A stretch of 5,508 nt of DNA from NCBI GenBank assembly GCA_902479205.1, contig CABSNX010000136.1:1-5508 (forward strand). The letters are read 5' to 3'. Below the pieces are notes generated by a model. The model had not been told where the DNA came from. It saw only the letters and a program-made list of their open reading frames with translations, and did no database searches. Made by a program: the position numbers and the translations under genes. How positions within the stretch are numbered: position 1 is the first letter of the stretch; each line of letters begins with the position of its first letter. Source of the DNA: an uncultured Collinsella sp. (GTDB lineage Bacteria > Actinomycetota > Coriobacteriia > Coriobacteriales > Coriobacteriaceae). Shown in pieces: positions 1 to 5,453 of this stretch.

Positions 1-30
1 GTCCCGGAATCCCCACGGTGTGGCCGTCAT
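1..30 (-). CDS. 5' end of a minus-strand gene, possibly HisZ (ATP phosphoribosyltransferase regulatory subunit)
   Basis: Only the first ten codons are inside the window, reading MTATPWGFRD on the minus strand and running off the left edge. The start is well supported: a perfect AGGAGG lies 8 nt upstream of the ATG (plus-strand complement at about 39-44). The TPxGFRD opening resembles the start of HisZ and related class II histidyl-tRNA-synthetase-like proteins, where it precedes motif 1. HisZ is the catalytically inactive regulatory partner of short-form HisG in the first step of histidine synthesis. The product call is recognition from ten residues only and is weak; the start site itself is firmer. 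A competing reading is a plus-strand gene ending at the TGA at 35-37. Confidence 0.45.
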   Translation of the reverse strand, partial: MTATPWGFRD

Positions 31-70
31 CTGGTGAGCCTCCTCATGCTGTGTTGCATACAGAACAAAC

Positions 71-96
71 GACCGGCATAGCTCCGCCGGTCTTTT
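71..96 (+). terminator. Hairpin with T-run, plus-strand orientation
   Basis: A perfect 7-bp stem (GACCGGC at 71-77 with GCCGGTC at 86-92), an 8-nt loop, then TTTT at 93-96: a short intrinsic terminator reading rightward. No plus-strand gene ending to its left can be proven, since the best gene there is on the minus strand. It may shield the mmpL-type operon from incoming transcription, terminate a plus-strand gene ending at 35-37, or act as a hairpin in the leader of the minus-strand gene. On the minus strand it is followed only by GTTTGTT, so termination that way would be weak. Confidence 0.6.
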
Positions 97-213
97 GGGT
101 ACTTTAGCATACTAGAGTGCTTGCGGGGAAAATCCTTGTCCGCAGCTCACACCGTATTCATTTGGAAACATAGGGGCAGACGCTCAGCTAAATCTGACGA
201 TTATCTAGGCCAA

Positions 214-263
214 CCAGAAACCATATCCCGTTTTTCGTCTAAAAACTGGGATGCAGTTTCCGC
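214..263 (-). repeat. 50-nt palindromic repeat, copy 5 (isolated upstream copy)
   Basis: Left arm at 214-230 and right arm at 246-263 form an imperfect palindrome of the same design as the four copies at 5125-5341. GAAAC (217-221) pairs with GTTTC (256-260), ATCCC (225-229) pairs with GGGAT (248-252), and a 3x3 internal loop separates the helices. Read on the minus strand it begins GCGGAAA and ends TTTCTGG, matching the ends of the downstream copies, and its total length is again 50 nt. Its loop is A/T-rich and differs from the others. It lies about 150 bp upstream of the exporter start codon. Function unknown to me; a REP-like element is the nearest known category. Confidence 0.65.
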
Positions 264-356
264 TGAGGACCTTTTCCGAACTGCTTCTGCAGCGGCTGTT
301 TTGGCTCCGGGACCGCGTCAATCGCATATCTTTATGGCGCCTTTATCCTACACATG

Positions 357-385
357 TTGTATAACTACCAAATGTGGAATATAAC
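357..385 (+). promoter_or_regulatory. Candidate sigma-70-type promoter for the exporter operon
   Basis: TTGTAT (357-362) and TATAAC (380-385) are separated by 17 bp. The -10 matches the consensus at five of six positions and the -35 at three of six. The site is about 30 bp upstream of the ribosome binding site of the exporter gene. A short inverted repeat, CACAT (351-355) with ATGTG (372-376), overlaps the -35 and spacer and could be an operator, but five-bp arms are common by chance. No regulator gene is visible in the window. Confidence 0.4.
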
Positions 386-413
386 AAAGAGCAAAACATA
401 GGCTGAGCGTTAT

Positions 414-418
414 GGAGG
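414..418 (+). promoter_or_regulatory. Shine-Dalgarno site that decides the exporter start
   Basis: GGAGG at 414-418 lies only 1 nt before the TTG at 420 but 7 nt before the in-frame TTG at 426. The second spacing is near optimal, so translation most likely starts at 426. No ATG or GTG start fits in this frame near the site. Confidence 0.7.
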
Positions 419-425
419 ATTGAGG

Positions 426-2552
426 TTGAAAGAGAAGCTATTTCGATGGGTCGTGAAGCACCGCAAACCCATCATCGCGTTCTATGCGGTGGCAGCACTG
501 GTATGCCTGTTCCTGCGCCAGTTTGTAGGCGTTAACTACGACATTACGAGCTATCTGCCCGACGAAGCGGCGTCGACCGTCGCTCTGAATACCATGGGTG
601 ATGAGTTTGAGGGTGACATTCCCAACTGTCGCGTTATGGTGCCCAATGTCTCGATCGCTCAGGCGCTCAAATACAAGGACAAAATCAAAAAGGTCGACGG
701 CGTCGAGGAGGTCCTATGGCTTGACGACGCGGCAGATATCGATCAGCCGCTTGCCACGCAAGACAAAGACACCGTTGAGACCTATTACAAAAAGAACAAC
801 GCCCTGTTTACGGTGACGGTTAATTCCGAAAAGGAGATCGAGGCAACCGACGCTATTCGAGATATCGTGGGCGACGAGGGCGCCATTACGGGCTCGGCCA
901 TGTCTAACGCGCTCGCCACCACATCGACCGAGCAGCAGATCAGCATTATCACGGTCGCTGTCATAGCGATTATCTTCGTGATTCTGGTCATCACGACTAC
1001 CAGCTGGGCCGAACCCATCCTGGTGCTGCTGGGCCTGGGCGTCTCGGTGTTTATCAACTGGGGCACCAACCTCATCTTTGGCGAGATTAGCTTTGTCACC
1101 AACTCTGCGGGCTCCATTTTGCAGGTTGCCATCGCGCTGGACTTCTCGGTCTTTTTGCTGCACCGCTTTAACGAGGAGCGTGGCCGCCACGGCAGCGTTG
1201 CCGAAGACATGGTGCAGTCGTGCTGCCTGTCCTCGGTCGCCGTGTTTTCGAGCGGTTGCACGGTCTGCATCGGCTTTATCGCGCTTGCCGCCATGCAGTT
1301 TAAGATCGGCCCCGACCTTGGTCTTGCCCTTGCAAAGGGTATCGCCATCAGCCTGGTATCGGTCTTTACCTTTGTTCCTTCGATGTTCGTTCAGTTCGAT
1401 GGCTTTGTGCAAAAATCGCAGCACAGGCCCTTTGTCCCGCCGCTGGGTAAGTTCGCCCGTCTGGTGCTCAAGGTCTGTATCCCCGCTGCCGTCGTGATCC
1501 TCGCCGTGGTTTACCCTGCGCGTGTGGCATCGACCTCCAGCGATATCACGTACTACTACGGCACTTCGCACATTTTTGGTTCGGATACGCGGCTTGGTCA
1601 GGATATGGACAAGGTCAAGGAGGTCTTTGGCAACTCCGATACCTACGTTGTGCTCGTTCCCCGTGGAGAGGTGAGCGAGGAGCAGGCACTCTCCAATGAG
1701 CTCAAGGCGCTCCCCGAGGTCAAGTCCATCCAGAGCTATGTTGACGTTGCGAGTCCCTATATCCCCACGGGCATGGCCGAAAAGGACACGCTCGATCTGG
1801 TGGAGGGAGAGCACTACAGCCGTTTGGTGCTCACGGTTACCGCGCCCTACGAGGGTCCGAGTACATTTAAGCTGGTCAAGAAGATTCGTTGTATCGCGGA
1901 CAAACATTATCCGGGTAAGGCAATGCTCGCCGGCGAGGGCGTGAGCACCACCGACCTTAAGGACACCATCACCGTCGATAAGGGCAAGGTCGACCTCATC
2001 GCCGTCGTAGCCGTGTTCGCGGTCTTGCTGCTGGCCACCAAGTCGCTGAGCCTGCCGATCATCTTGGTGCTCGTGATTGAGACCTCGATCTGGGTCAACT
2101 TTGCTGCACCGCTCTACACCGGTATGCACGAGTTCTTCCTCGCCTACTTAATTGTGAGCTCCATCCAGCTGGGCGTTGCCGTCGACTACGGCATCCTGAT
2201 TGCTGACCGCTATCGTGAGGACCGCGTGACCATGCATAAGCGCGAAGCGCTACTCGAGACCATGGAAGCTTGCACGATTCCTGTTTTGACCTCTGGATCG
2301 GTTCTGCTAATCAGTGGCTTCCTGATCCATGCGATCTCGAGCCACGGCGTGCTCAAGCAGATCGGCTGGTTCCTGGGCGTCGGCGTGAGCATCTCCCTAG
2401 TCGCCGTACTCTTTGCGCTGCCGGGTTTCCTGTATGTGCTCGATGGCCTCATCGACAAGACCACGCTCAAAGCTCATTTTTTGCCCAAGGATGCCCAGGA
2501 TCCGGTTTCGGATACCACCGAGGCATCGGCTGCGGACGGCTCCGCTCAGTAA
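426..2552 (+). CDS. MMPL/RND-superfamily membrane exporter
   Basis: Predicted 708-residue inner-membrane exporter of the MMPL (mycobacterial membrane protein large) branch of the RND superfamily, proton-driven pumps that move lipids or other hydrophobic cargo to the cell envelope. The layout is the classical duplicated one. TM1 is at about 15-35, the first extracytoplasmic loop at 36-170, and TM2-6 at about 171-328. TM7 is at about 343-368, the second loop at 369-520, and TM8-12 at about 521-678, followed by a short polar tail. Each half keeps the expected TM4/TM10 aspartate: ALDFSVFLLHRF (D239) and VAVDYGILIADRY (D587), the presumed proton-relay residues; the first half has Asp-Phe instead of the usual Asp-Tyr. 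Translation probably starts at TTG 426, chosen by Shine-Dalgarno spacing; TTG 420 would add two residues. The gene is 32 bp upstream of the heptad-repeat protein gene and almost certainly co-transcribed with it. Cargo unknown. The family call is firm; the specific role is inference. Confidence 0.9.
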   Translation: MKEKLFRWVVKHRKPIIAFYAVAALVCLFLRQFVGVNYDITSYLPDEAASTVALNTMGDEFEGDIPNCRVMVPNVSIAQALKYKDKIKKVDGVEEVLWLDDAADIDQPLATQDKDTVETYYKKNNALFTVTVNSEKEIEATDAIRDIVGDEGAITGSAMSNALATTSTEQQISIITVAVIAIIFVILVITTTSWAEPILVLLGLGVSVFINWGTNLIFGEISFVTNSAGSILQVAIALDFSVFLLHRFNEERGRHGSVAEDMVQSCCLSSVAVFSSGCTVCIGFIALAAMQFKIGPDLGLALAKGIAISLVSVFTFVPSMFVQFDGFVQKSQHRPFVPPLGKFARLVLKVCIPAAVVILAVVYPARVASTSSDITYYYGTSHIFGSDTRLGQDMDKVKEVFGNSDTYVVLVPRGEVSEEQALSNELKALPEVKSIQSYVDVASPYIPTGMAEKDTLDLVEGEHYSRLVLTVTAPYEGPSTFKLVKKIRCIADKHYPGKAMLAGEGVSTTDLKDTITVDKGKVDLIAVVAVFAVLLLATKSLSLPIILVLVIETSIWVNFAAPLYTGMHEFFLAYLIVSSIQLGVAVDYGILIADRYREDRVTMHKREALLETMEACTIPVLTSGSVLLISGFLIHAISSHGVLKQIGWFLGVGVSISLVAVLFALPGFLYVLDGLIDKTTLKAHFLPKDAQDPVSDTTEASAADGSAQ

Positions 2553-2571
2553 CGTTTTACAAAGCAGTTGG

Positions 2572-2576
2572 AAGGA
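2572..2576 (+). promoter_or_regulatory. Shine-Dalgarno site of the heptad-repeat gene
   Basis: AAGGA, within GGAAGGA at 2570-2576, lies 8 nt before the ATG at 2585. This supports that start over any farther upstream in the same open frame, which would lie inside the exporter gene. The 32-bp gap between the genes holds no terminator hairpin. Confidence 0.75.
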
Positions 2577-2584
2577 ATACCGCA

Positions 2585-4738
2585 ATGCATACCCATACCA
2601 CTGATACCGCTTCGAAAGAGCTCAAAGCCCAACGCGATCTTGTACGTCGTCCCCATAAGCGCATCGCTGCGCTCGCTCTTGCCGCCGGTCTGACCGTGGC
2701 CCTTACCGTTCCCGGTGCCGTTGTGTTCGCCGACGGCGTAGGGTCGACGAGCGCTGCCTCGGCTACGAGTGAACAGATGGCGACGGACTCCGATAACAGC
2801 ACGCCGGGATATAAGAAAAACCAGGTCGTATACGTCAAAACCGATGCTGACGGCAATCGCACGGGTGTTTACGTGGTCAATAGCTTCGAGGCCAATAAGG
2901 GCGTCAAGATCGACGATGCCGGCACCTATAACAAAGTGACCAACCTATCGACGACTCAAAAACTAACGGACGACAGCGGGTCGGTTGCCGTTACGGGCCA
3001 GGGAGTGCAGGACTTTGTCTACCAGGGCGATCTGGACAAGAACACTCAGATGCCGTGGAACGTCACCGTGGCATACCAGCTCGATGGCCGCGATATCGAC
3101 GCCAAGGATTTGGCGGGCAAGAGCGGCAAGCTCACCATGAAGCTCAAGGTCGAAAAGAATGACGACTATACCGGTGGCGATTATGCCGATAACTACCTGG
3201 TTCAGATTACCGGTCAGCTTAAGGATGCCGAGGCACACGATATTGAGGCTGAGGGCGCCACGGTTGCTGCCAACGGCTCCAACACGCAGCTTACCTACAT
3301 GGTGATTCCCGGCAGCACCGGAGACTACACCATTACGACCGATGTTGAGGATTTTGAGTTTGATGGCTGGCAGATTGTCGGCGTGCCGCTGAATCTTGCC
3401 ATCGATGTGGACTCGAGCAGCATGGATACGAGCCAGCTCGTGGAGCTCTCCAACGGTATTGCTACGGCCAATAGCGGTGCTGGCCAGGTTGCCGACGGTG
3501 TCAAGACGCTCGCGGCCTCGCTTGCCACGGCCAATACCGGTGCCGGCACGCTGTCCAGTGGCGCCGCTGCGCTCGCGGCGGGTACGAGTCAGCTCAACGC
3601 GCAGGTCCCCACGCTGGTCGAAGGCGTGAGCAACCTTAATGCCGGTGCCGAGGGGGTTAATGCCGGTGCCGTGCAGCTTAAGGGCGGTGCGTCCGATCTT
3701 TCGGCGGGCCTTTCCAAGCTGCAGGGGAGCGCACAGCAGATCTCGGGCGGCATAAGTGGAATTGCCGCTGGGTCCGATACGTACGTCGACGCGCTGACGC
3801 TGGGCAAGCAGGCTCAGGAGGCAAACCTTGCCAAGGCGCAGGCTGCGGCCAAGGCGGCCCAGGACGCCGTGACCGCTACGTCGGGCAACGCCTACAGCGC
3901 GCTGTACGGGCCGCAGGGTCTTACGGCGGCGCTCAGCGGCGAGGGGCAGTACCTTGCCGGTGCACAGCAGGCGCTCGGCGGGGCAAAGCAGGCCGCGAGC
4001 GCCATGGGCAACGATGCGGCAAAGGCTAACGCCGAGAGCGCAAAGGCTGGCGCCGAGAGCACCGTTGCATCTATTGCCGCTGCCAAGGCGGCGGTCGCCG
4101 ATGCTCAGGACGCGCTGGATAACGCGGCCGATCTCGACTCCGCCAAGGCTGCGGCAGCCAAGCTAAGCGAGGCTACGGCACAGCTGGATGCCGCCACCGC
4201 AAGTGCCGGCAGTGCTGCTACCAGCGCGGGTGCCGCCGCCACGGCGGCATCGAGCGCCGATGCGACGGGTCTTACCGCGCTTCTCGATTCTGCATCCAAT
4301 GCCGTTGCGGGCGCGCAGGGTCTTAACACGCAGGTGTCGCAGGGCCTTAAGGGTGCCGAGTCCATGTTTGGCACGCTTACCGATCAGGTTACGACTTTGG
4401 CCCAGGCGGCCGGCGCCCAGGGCGGCGCCCAGGGTGCCGTCACCGCGCTCGATAGCGCCATTCAGGGCTACACCACTGTCCAGGATGGCCAACAGCTGAG
4501 CCTGGCCGGAGCCATCGCCTATATGAACAGCGCGATCAACCCGGCAAACCCCACGGCCGTGAACCCCGGTCTTGTCGCCGGTGTTGGCTCTGCAGCAACG
4601 GGCGCGGGTCAGCTGAGCGATGGCGCCGCGGCTCTTGCCGCGGGCACCGACCAGCTTGCTGCGGGCACACAGCAGCTCAACGGTGCCACGCCCGCGCTTG
4701 CCAACGGCGCATCACAGCTCAACAACGGTGCGGCGTAG
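2585..4738 (+). CDS. Exported YhgE/Pip-like heptad-repeat protein, truncated by an in-frame TAG
   Basis: Encodes 717 residues before a TAG. The N-terminus has a basic stretch (RRPHKR, 21-26), a hydrophobic core (27-48) and a likely signal-peptidase site after VFA at 49, so the protein should be exported. Residues 75-275 (from KKNQVVYVKTDADG) resemble the soluble N-terminal region of YhgE/Pip-like surface proteins. Two blocks of X-X-X-Leu-X-X-Gly heptads follow (about 287-400 and 660-717), typically GAxxLxx. Between them, at about 405-640, is a very Ala-rich, helix-forming segment with KAQAAAKAAQDAV-type coiled-coil character. Pip is known as a phage-infection protein of lactococci, and heptad blocks occur in EsaA/YueB-type envelope proteins; applying either role here is inference. 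Unlike full-length YhgE/Pip proteins there is no multi-TM C-terminal region. It follows the MMPL exporter by 32 bp, suggesting an envelope partner for it. The TAG at 4736-4738 interrupts a heptad, and the frame continues to 5014. Whether the shorter product is functional is unknown. Confidence 0.85.
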   Translation: MHTHTTDTASKELKAQRDLVRRPHKRIAALALAAGLTVALTVPGAVVFADGVGSTSAASATSEQMATDSDNSTPGYKKNQVVYVKTDADGNRTGVYVVNSFEANKGVKIDDAGTYNKVTNLSTTQKLTDDSGSVAVTGQGVQDFVYQGDLDKNTQMPWNVTVAYQLDGRDIDAKDLAGKSGKLTMKLKVEKNDDYTGGDYADNYLVQITGQLKDAEAHDIEAEGATVAANGSNTQLTYMVIPGSTGDYTITTDVEDFEFDGWQIVGVPLNLAIDVDSSSMDTSQLVELSNGIATANSGAGQVADGVKTLAASLATANTGAGTLSSGAAALAAGTSQLNAQVPTLVEGVSNLNAGAEGVNAGAVQLKGGASDLSAGLSKLQGSAQQISGGISGIAAGSDTYVDALTLGKQAQEANLAKAQAAAKAAQDAVTATSGNAYSALYGPQGLTAALSGEGQYLAGAQQALGGAKQAASAMGNDAAKANAESAKAGAESTVASIAAAKAAVADAQDALDNAADLDSAKAAAAKLSEATAQLDAATASAGSAATSAGAAATAASSADATGLTALLDSASNAVAGAQGLNTQVSQGLKGAESMFGTLTDQVTTLAQAAGAQGGAQGAVTALDSAIQGYTTVQDGQQLSLAGAIAYMNSAINPANPTAVNPGLVAGVGSAATGAGQLSDGAAALAAGTDQLAAGTQQLNGATPALANGASQLNNGAA

Positions 4739-5014
4739 CTCAAGACAGGTGCTGCTAGCCTTGCTAGCGGCATGAATCTTCTCTCCTCGGGTGCAGGTAC
4801 GCTTGCCAGCGGCGCATCCGAGCTCGGCAACGGCATGCAGGAGCTTACCGACCGAACGAGCAATCTCGATACTCAGGTCATCGACACCGTTAAGGACAAG
4901 ATCGAGGAAATGCTCAACCCCGGCTTTACGCCGACGGACTTTGTCAACGGCGAGCAGGGCGGACATATAAATCGCGTGCAGTTTATCTATATGACGGGCG
5001 CGATCAGCAAGTAG
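4739..5014 (+). pseudogene. Detached 3' part of the heptad-repeat gene beyond the nonsense codon
   Basis: The frame of the preceding gene continues after the TAG for 91 sense codons to a TAG at 5012-5014. It first encodes about five more perfect heptads (GAASLAS, GMNLLSS, GAGTLAS, GASELGN, GMQELTD). A short helical segment follows (DTVKDKIEEML), then a likely conserved C-terminal motif ending HINRVQFIYMTGAISK; similar VQF-containing ends occur in related proteins as I recall them. The ATG at 4772 has no ribosome binding site, so independent translation is unlikely. The sequence reads as intact coding DNA with no other lesion. This suggests a recent mutation, readthrough, or a base-call error; the full protein would be 809 residues. 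Confidence 0.8.
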
Positions 5015-5061
5015 GCAGCCGCGCCCTTGTGGCGATTGGCATCGATAGCAAGTTATGAGGG

Positions 5062-5098
5062 GAGGGGCCGTCGGGCATTGTCTCGGCAGCCCCTCTTT
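5062..5098 (+). terminator. Intrinsic terminator of the exporter operon
   Basis: A 14-position stem (5062-5075 with 5082-5095) contains GAGGGG paired with CCCCTC at its base, one C-A mismatch and two G-U wobbles, with a 6-nt loop. A short T-run (5096-5098) follows. It begins 47 bp after the distal stop at 5014, not near the premature stop at 4738, which supports 5014 as the original end of the gene. The T-run is short, so termination may be incomplete. Confidence 0.75.
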
Positions 5099-5124
5099 GC
5101 TGTCAGCGGCCACTTCGCGTCTTT

Positions 5125-5174
5125 GCAGAAGCTGTACCGCAAGATTTGTGTTTGGAAGGAGACGCGCTTTCTGC
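5125..5174 (+). repeat. 50-nt palindromic repeat, copy 1 (most diverged)
   Basis: Begins GCAGAAGC (5125-5132) and ends GCTTTCTGC (5166-5174), which pair with one bulged base. The interior (GATTTG, then TTTGGAAGGAGACGCGC) aligns with copy 2 with small gaps. The inner helix of the other copies is largely lost. It starts exactly 62 bp before copy 2. Confidence 0.5.
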
Positions 5175-5186
5175 AAGGGGCGGAGC

Positions 5187-5236
5187 GCGGAAAGCATGTC
5201 CCGGATTTGATGCTCGGAACGGGATGAGCTTTCCGG
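5187..5236 (+). repeat. 50-nt palindromic repeat, copy 2
   Basis: Outer helix CGGAAAGC (5188-5195) with GCTTTCCG (5228-5235), a 3x3 internal loop, and inner helix TCCCG (5199-5203) with CGGGA (5220-5224), closing a 16-nt loop. This is the best-formed copy of the family, with 13 paired positions. It starts exactly 62 bp before copy 3. Confidence 0.75.
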
Positions 5237-5248
5237 ATCGGACCCCAA

Positions 5249-5295
5249 GCGGAAAGCGCGTCCCGTTTCGGGGCTTCAGAATGGGACGCATCCGG
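5249..5295 (+). repeat. Palindromic repeat, copy 3
   Basis: The left arm starts GCGGAAAGCGCG like copy 2. The inner helix is GCGTCCC (5258-5264) with GGGACGC (5283-5289), and the outer helix is CGGA with TCCG (5250-5253 with 5291-5294). The right arm has lost the TTT seen in the other copies, so the unit is 47 nt. Its last four bases are shared with copy 4. Confidence 0.7.
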
Positions 5296-5341
5296 AAACC
5301 GCATCCCACTCTGAGCCGAAATTCCGGGATGAGATTTCCGC
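5292..5341 (-). repeat. 50-nt palindromic repeat, copy 4 (inverted)
   Basis: CGGAAA (5293-5298) pairs with TTTCCG (5335-5340) and CATCCC (5302-5307) with GGGATG (5326-5331), again with a 3-nt internal loop on each side. Loop and end sequences show it is in the opposite orientation to copies 1-3. It aligns with the reverse complement of copy 3 across the whole unit, including a TCTGA-GCC-GAAA loop. Copies 3 and 4 together can fold as one larger inverted repeat. Confidence 0.7.
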
Positions 5342-5369
5342 CGAGGACACCCTGCGCCGACGGCAACGC

Positions 5370-5400
5370 AAAAAGGGCGCCCGCGCGAATGCGGACGCCC
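5370..5400 (-). terminator. Intrinsic terminator of the rightmost minus-strand gene
   Basis: Read on the minus strand, GGGCGTCCGC pairs over ten positions with GCGGGCGCCC (one U-G wobble) around a 6-nt loop, followed directly by five T residues (plus-strand A-run 5370-5374). The wobble is a C-A mismatch on the plus strand, so the structure is selected for leftward transcription. It lies 54 bp past the stop codon at 5454-5456. Confidence 0.85.
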
Positions 5401-5407
5401 TTGTGTA

Positions 5408-5441
5408 GGGTCGAGATATCAACCAGCCAAGATATCGGCCC
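5408..5441 (-). other. Hairpin in the 3' untranslated region of the rightmost gene
   Basis: GATATC occurs at 5415-5420 and again at 5431-5436, and being self-complementary the two can pair. Outside them GGGTC (5408-5412) pairs with GGCCC (5437-5441), with a 2-nt bulge. The loop is 10 nt. It lies between the stop codon and the terminator of the minus-strand gene and could protect the transcript end; no function is shown. Confidence 0.4.
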
Positions 5442-5453
5442 TGCGGCCAGCTC

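Larger units (their letters stand above)
97..413. other. Gene-free intergenic region between divergent genes
   Basis: This stretch is visibly more AT-rich than the genes around it and I find no convincing coding sequence. An 87-codon frame opening with TTG at 121 runs through the palindromic repeat at 214-263, lacks a ribosome binding site and has no recognisable composition. The region should contain the promoters for both flanking genes. For the minus-strand gene, a TATGCT-like -10 (plus-strand 106-111) is the only candidate I see, and it has no good -35, so it is not listed separately. Confidence 0.6.

Noticed and set aside
2..37. Plus-strand gene end reading SRNPHGVAVIW before a TGA
   Set aside because: It would fit the downstream terminator, but the opposite strand has a perfect AGGAGG with ideal spacing to an ATG and a recognisable opening. 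Kept as an alternative only.
121..384. Open frame of 87 codons beginning with TTG
   Set aside because: It has no ribosome binding site, no recognisable composition, and it spans the palindromic repeat at 214-263 and part of the promoter region.
97..413. T-box or other histidine-responsive leader for the left gene
   Set aside because: I could not find a T-box motif (TGGNACCGCG-like) or a specifier-loop structure on the minus strand.
420..425. TTG at 420 as exporter start
   Set aside because: It lies 1 nt from the GGAGG, too close for initiation; TTG 426 has 7-nt spacing.
714..2129. Long open frame (471 codons) on the minus strand inside the exporter gene
   Set aside because: It is opposite a firmly identified MMPL gene. 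Its translation is rich in His/Arg/Asp/Gly with no membrane or domain pattern, as expected for the shadow of a GC-rich coding frame.
2270..2584. Upstream extension of the heptad-repeat gene to an earlier ATG
   Set aside because: The frame is open there only by chance over the end of the exporter gene. The ATG at 2585 has a good Shine-Dalgarno site followed directly by a signal peptide.
3430..4830. DNA-level tandem repeat or recombination hotspot across the heptad regions
   Set aside because: The periodicity is explained by the 7-residue protein repeat. Apart from short local duplications the DNA copies are diverged, so a separate repeat feature is not justified.
4772..5014. Independent small gene starting at the ATG after the nonsense codon
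   Set aside because: It has no ribosome binding site, and it is the direct in-frame continuation of the heptad repeats upstream of the stop.
5125..5341. CRISPR array
   Set aside because: The 62-bp spacing of three copies is suggestive, but the units are palindromes of about 50 nt, diverged from one another, with one copy inverted and overlapping. The inter-unit gaps of 12 nt are too short to be spacers, and no cas gene is present.
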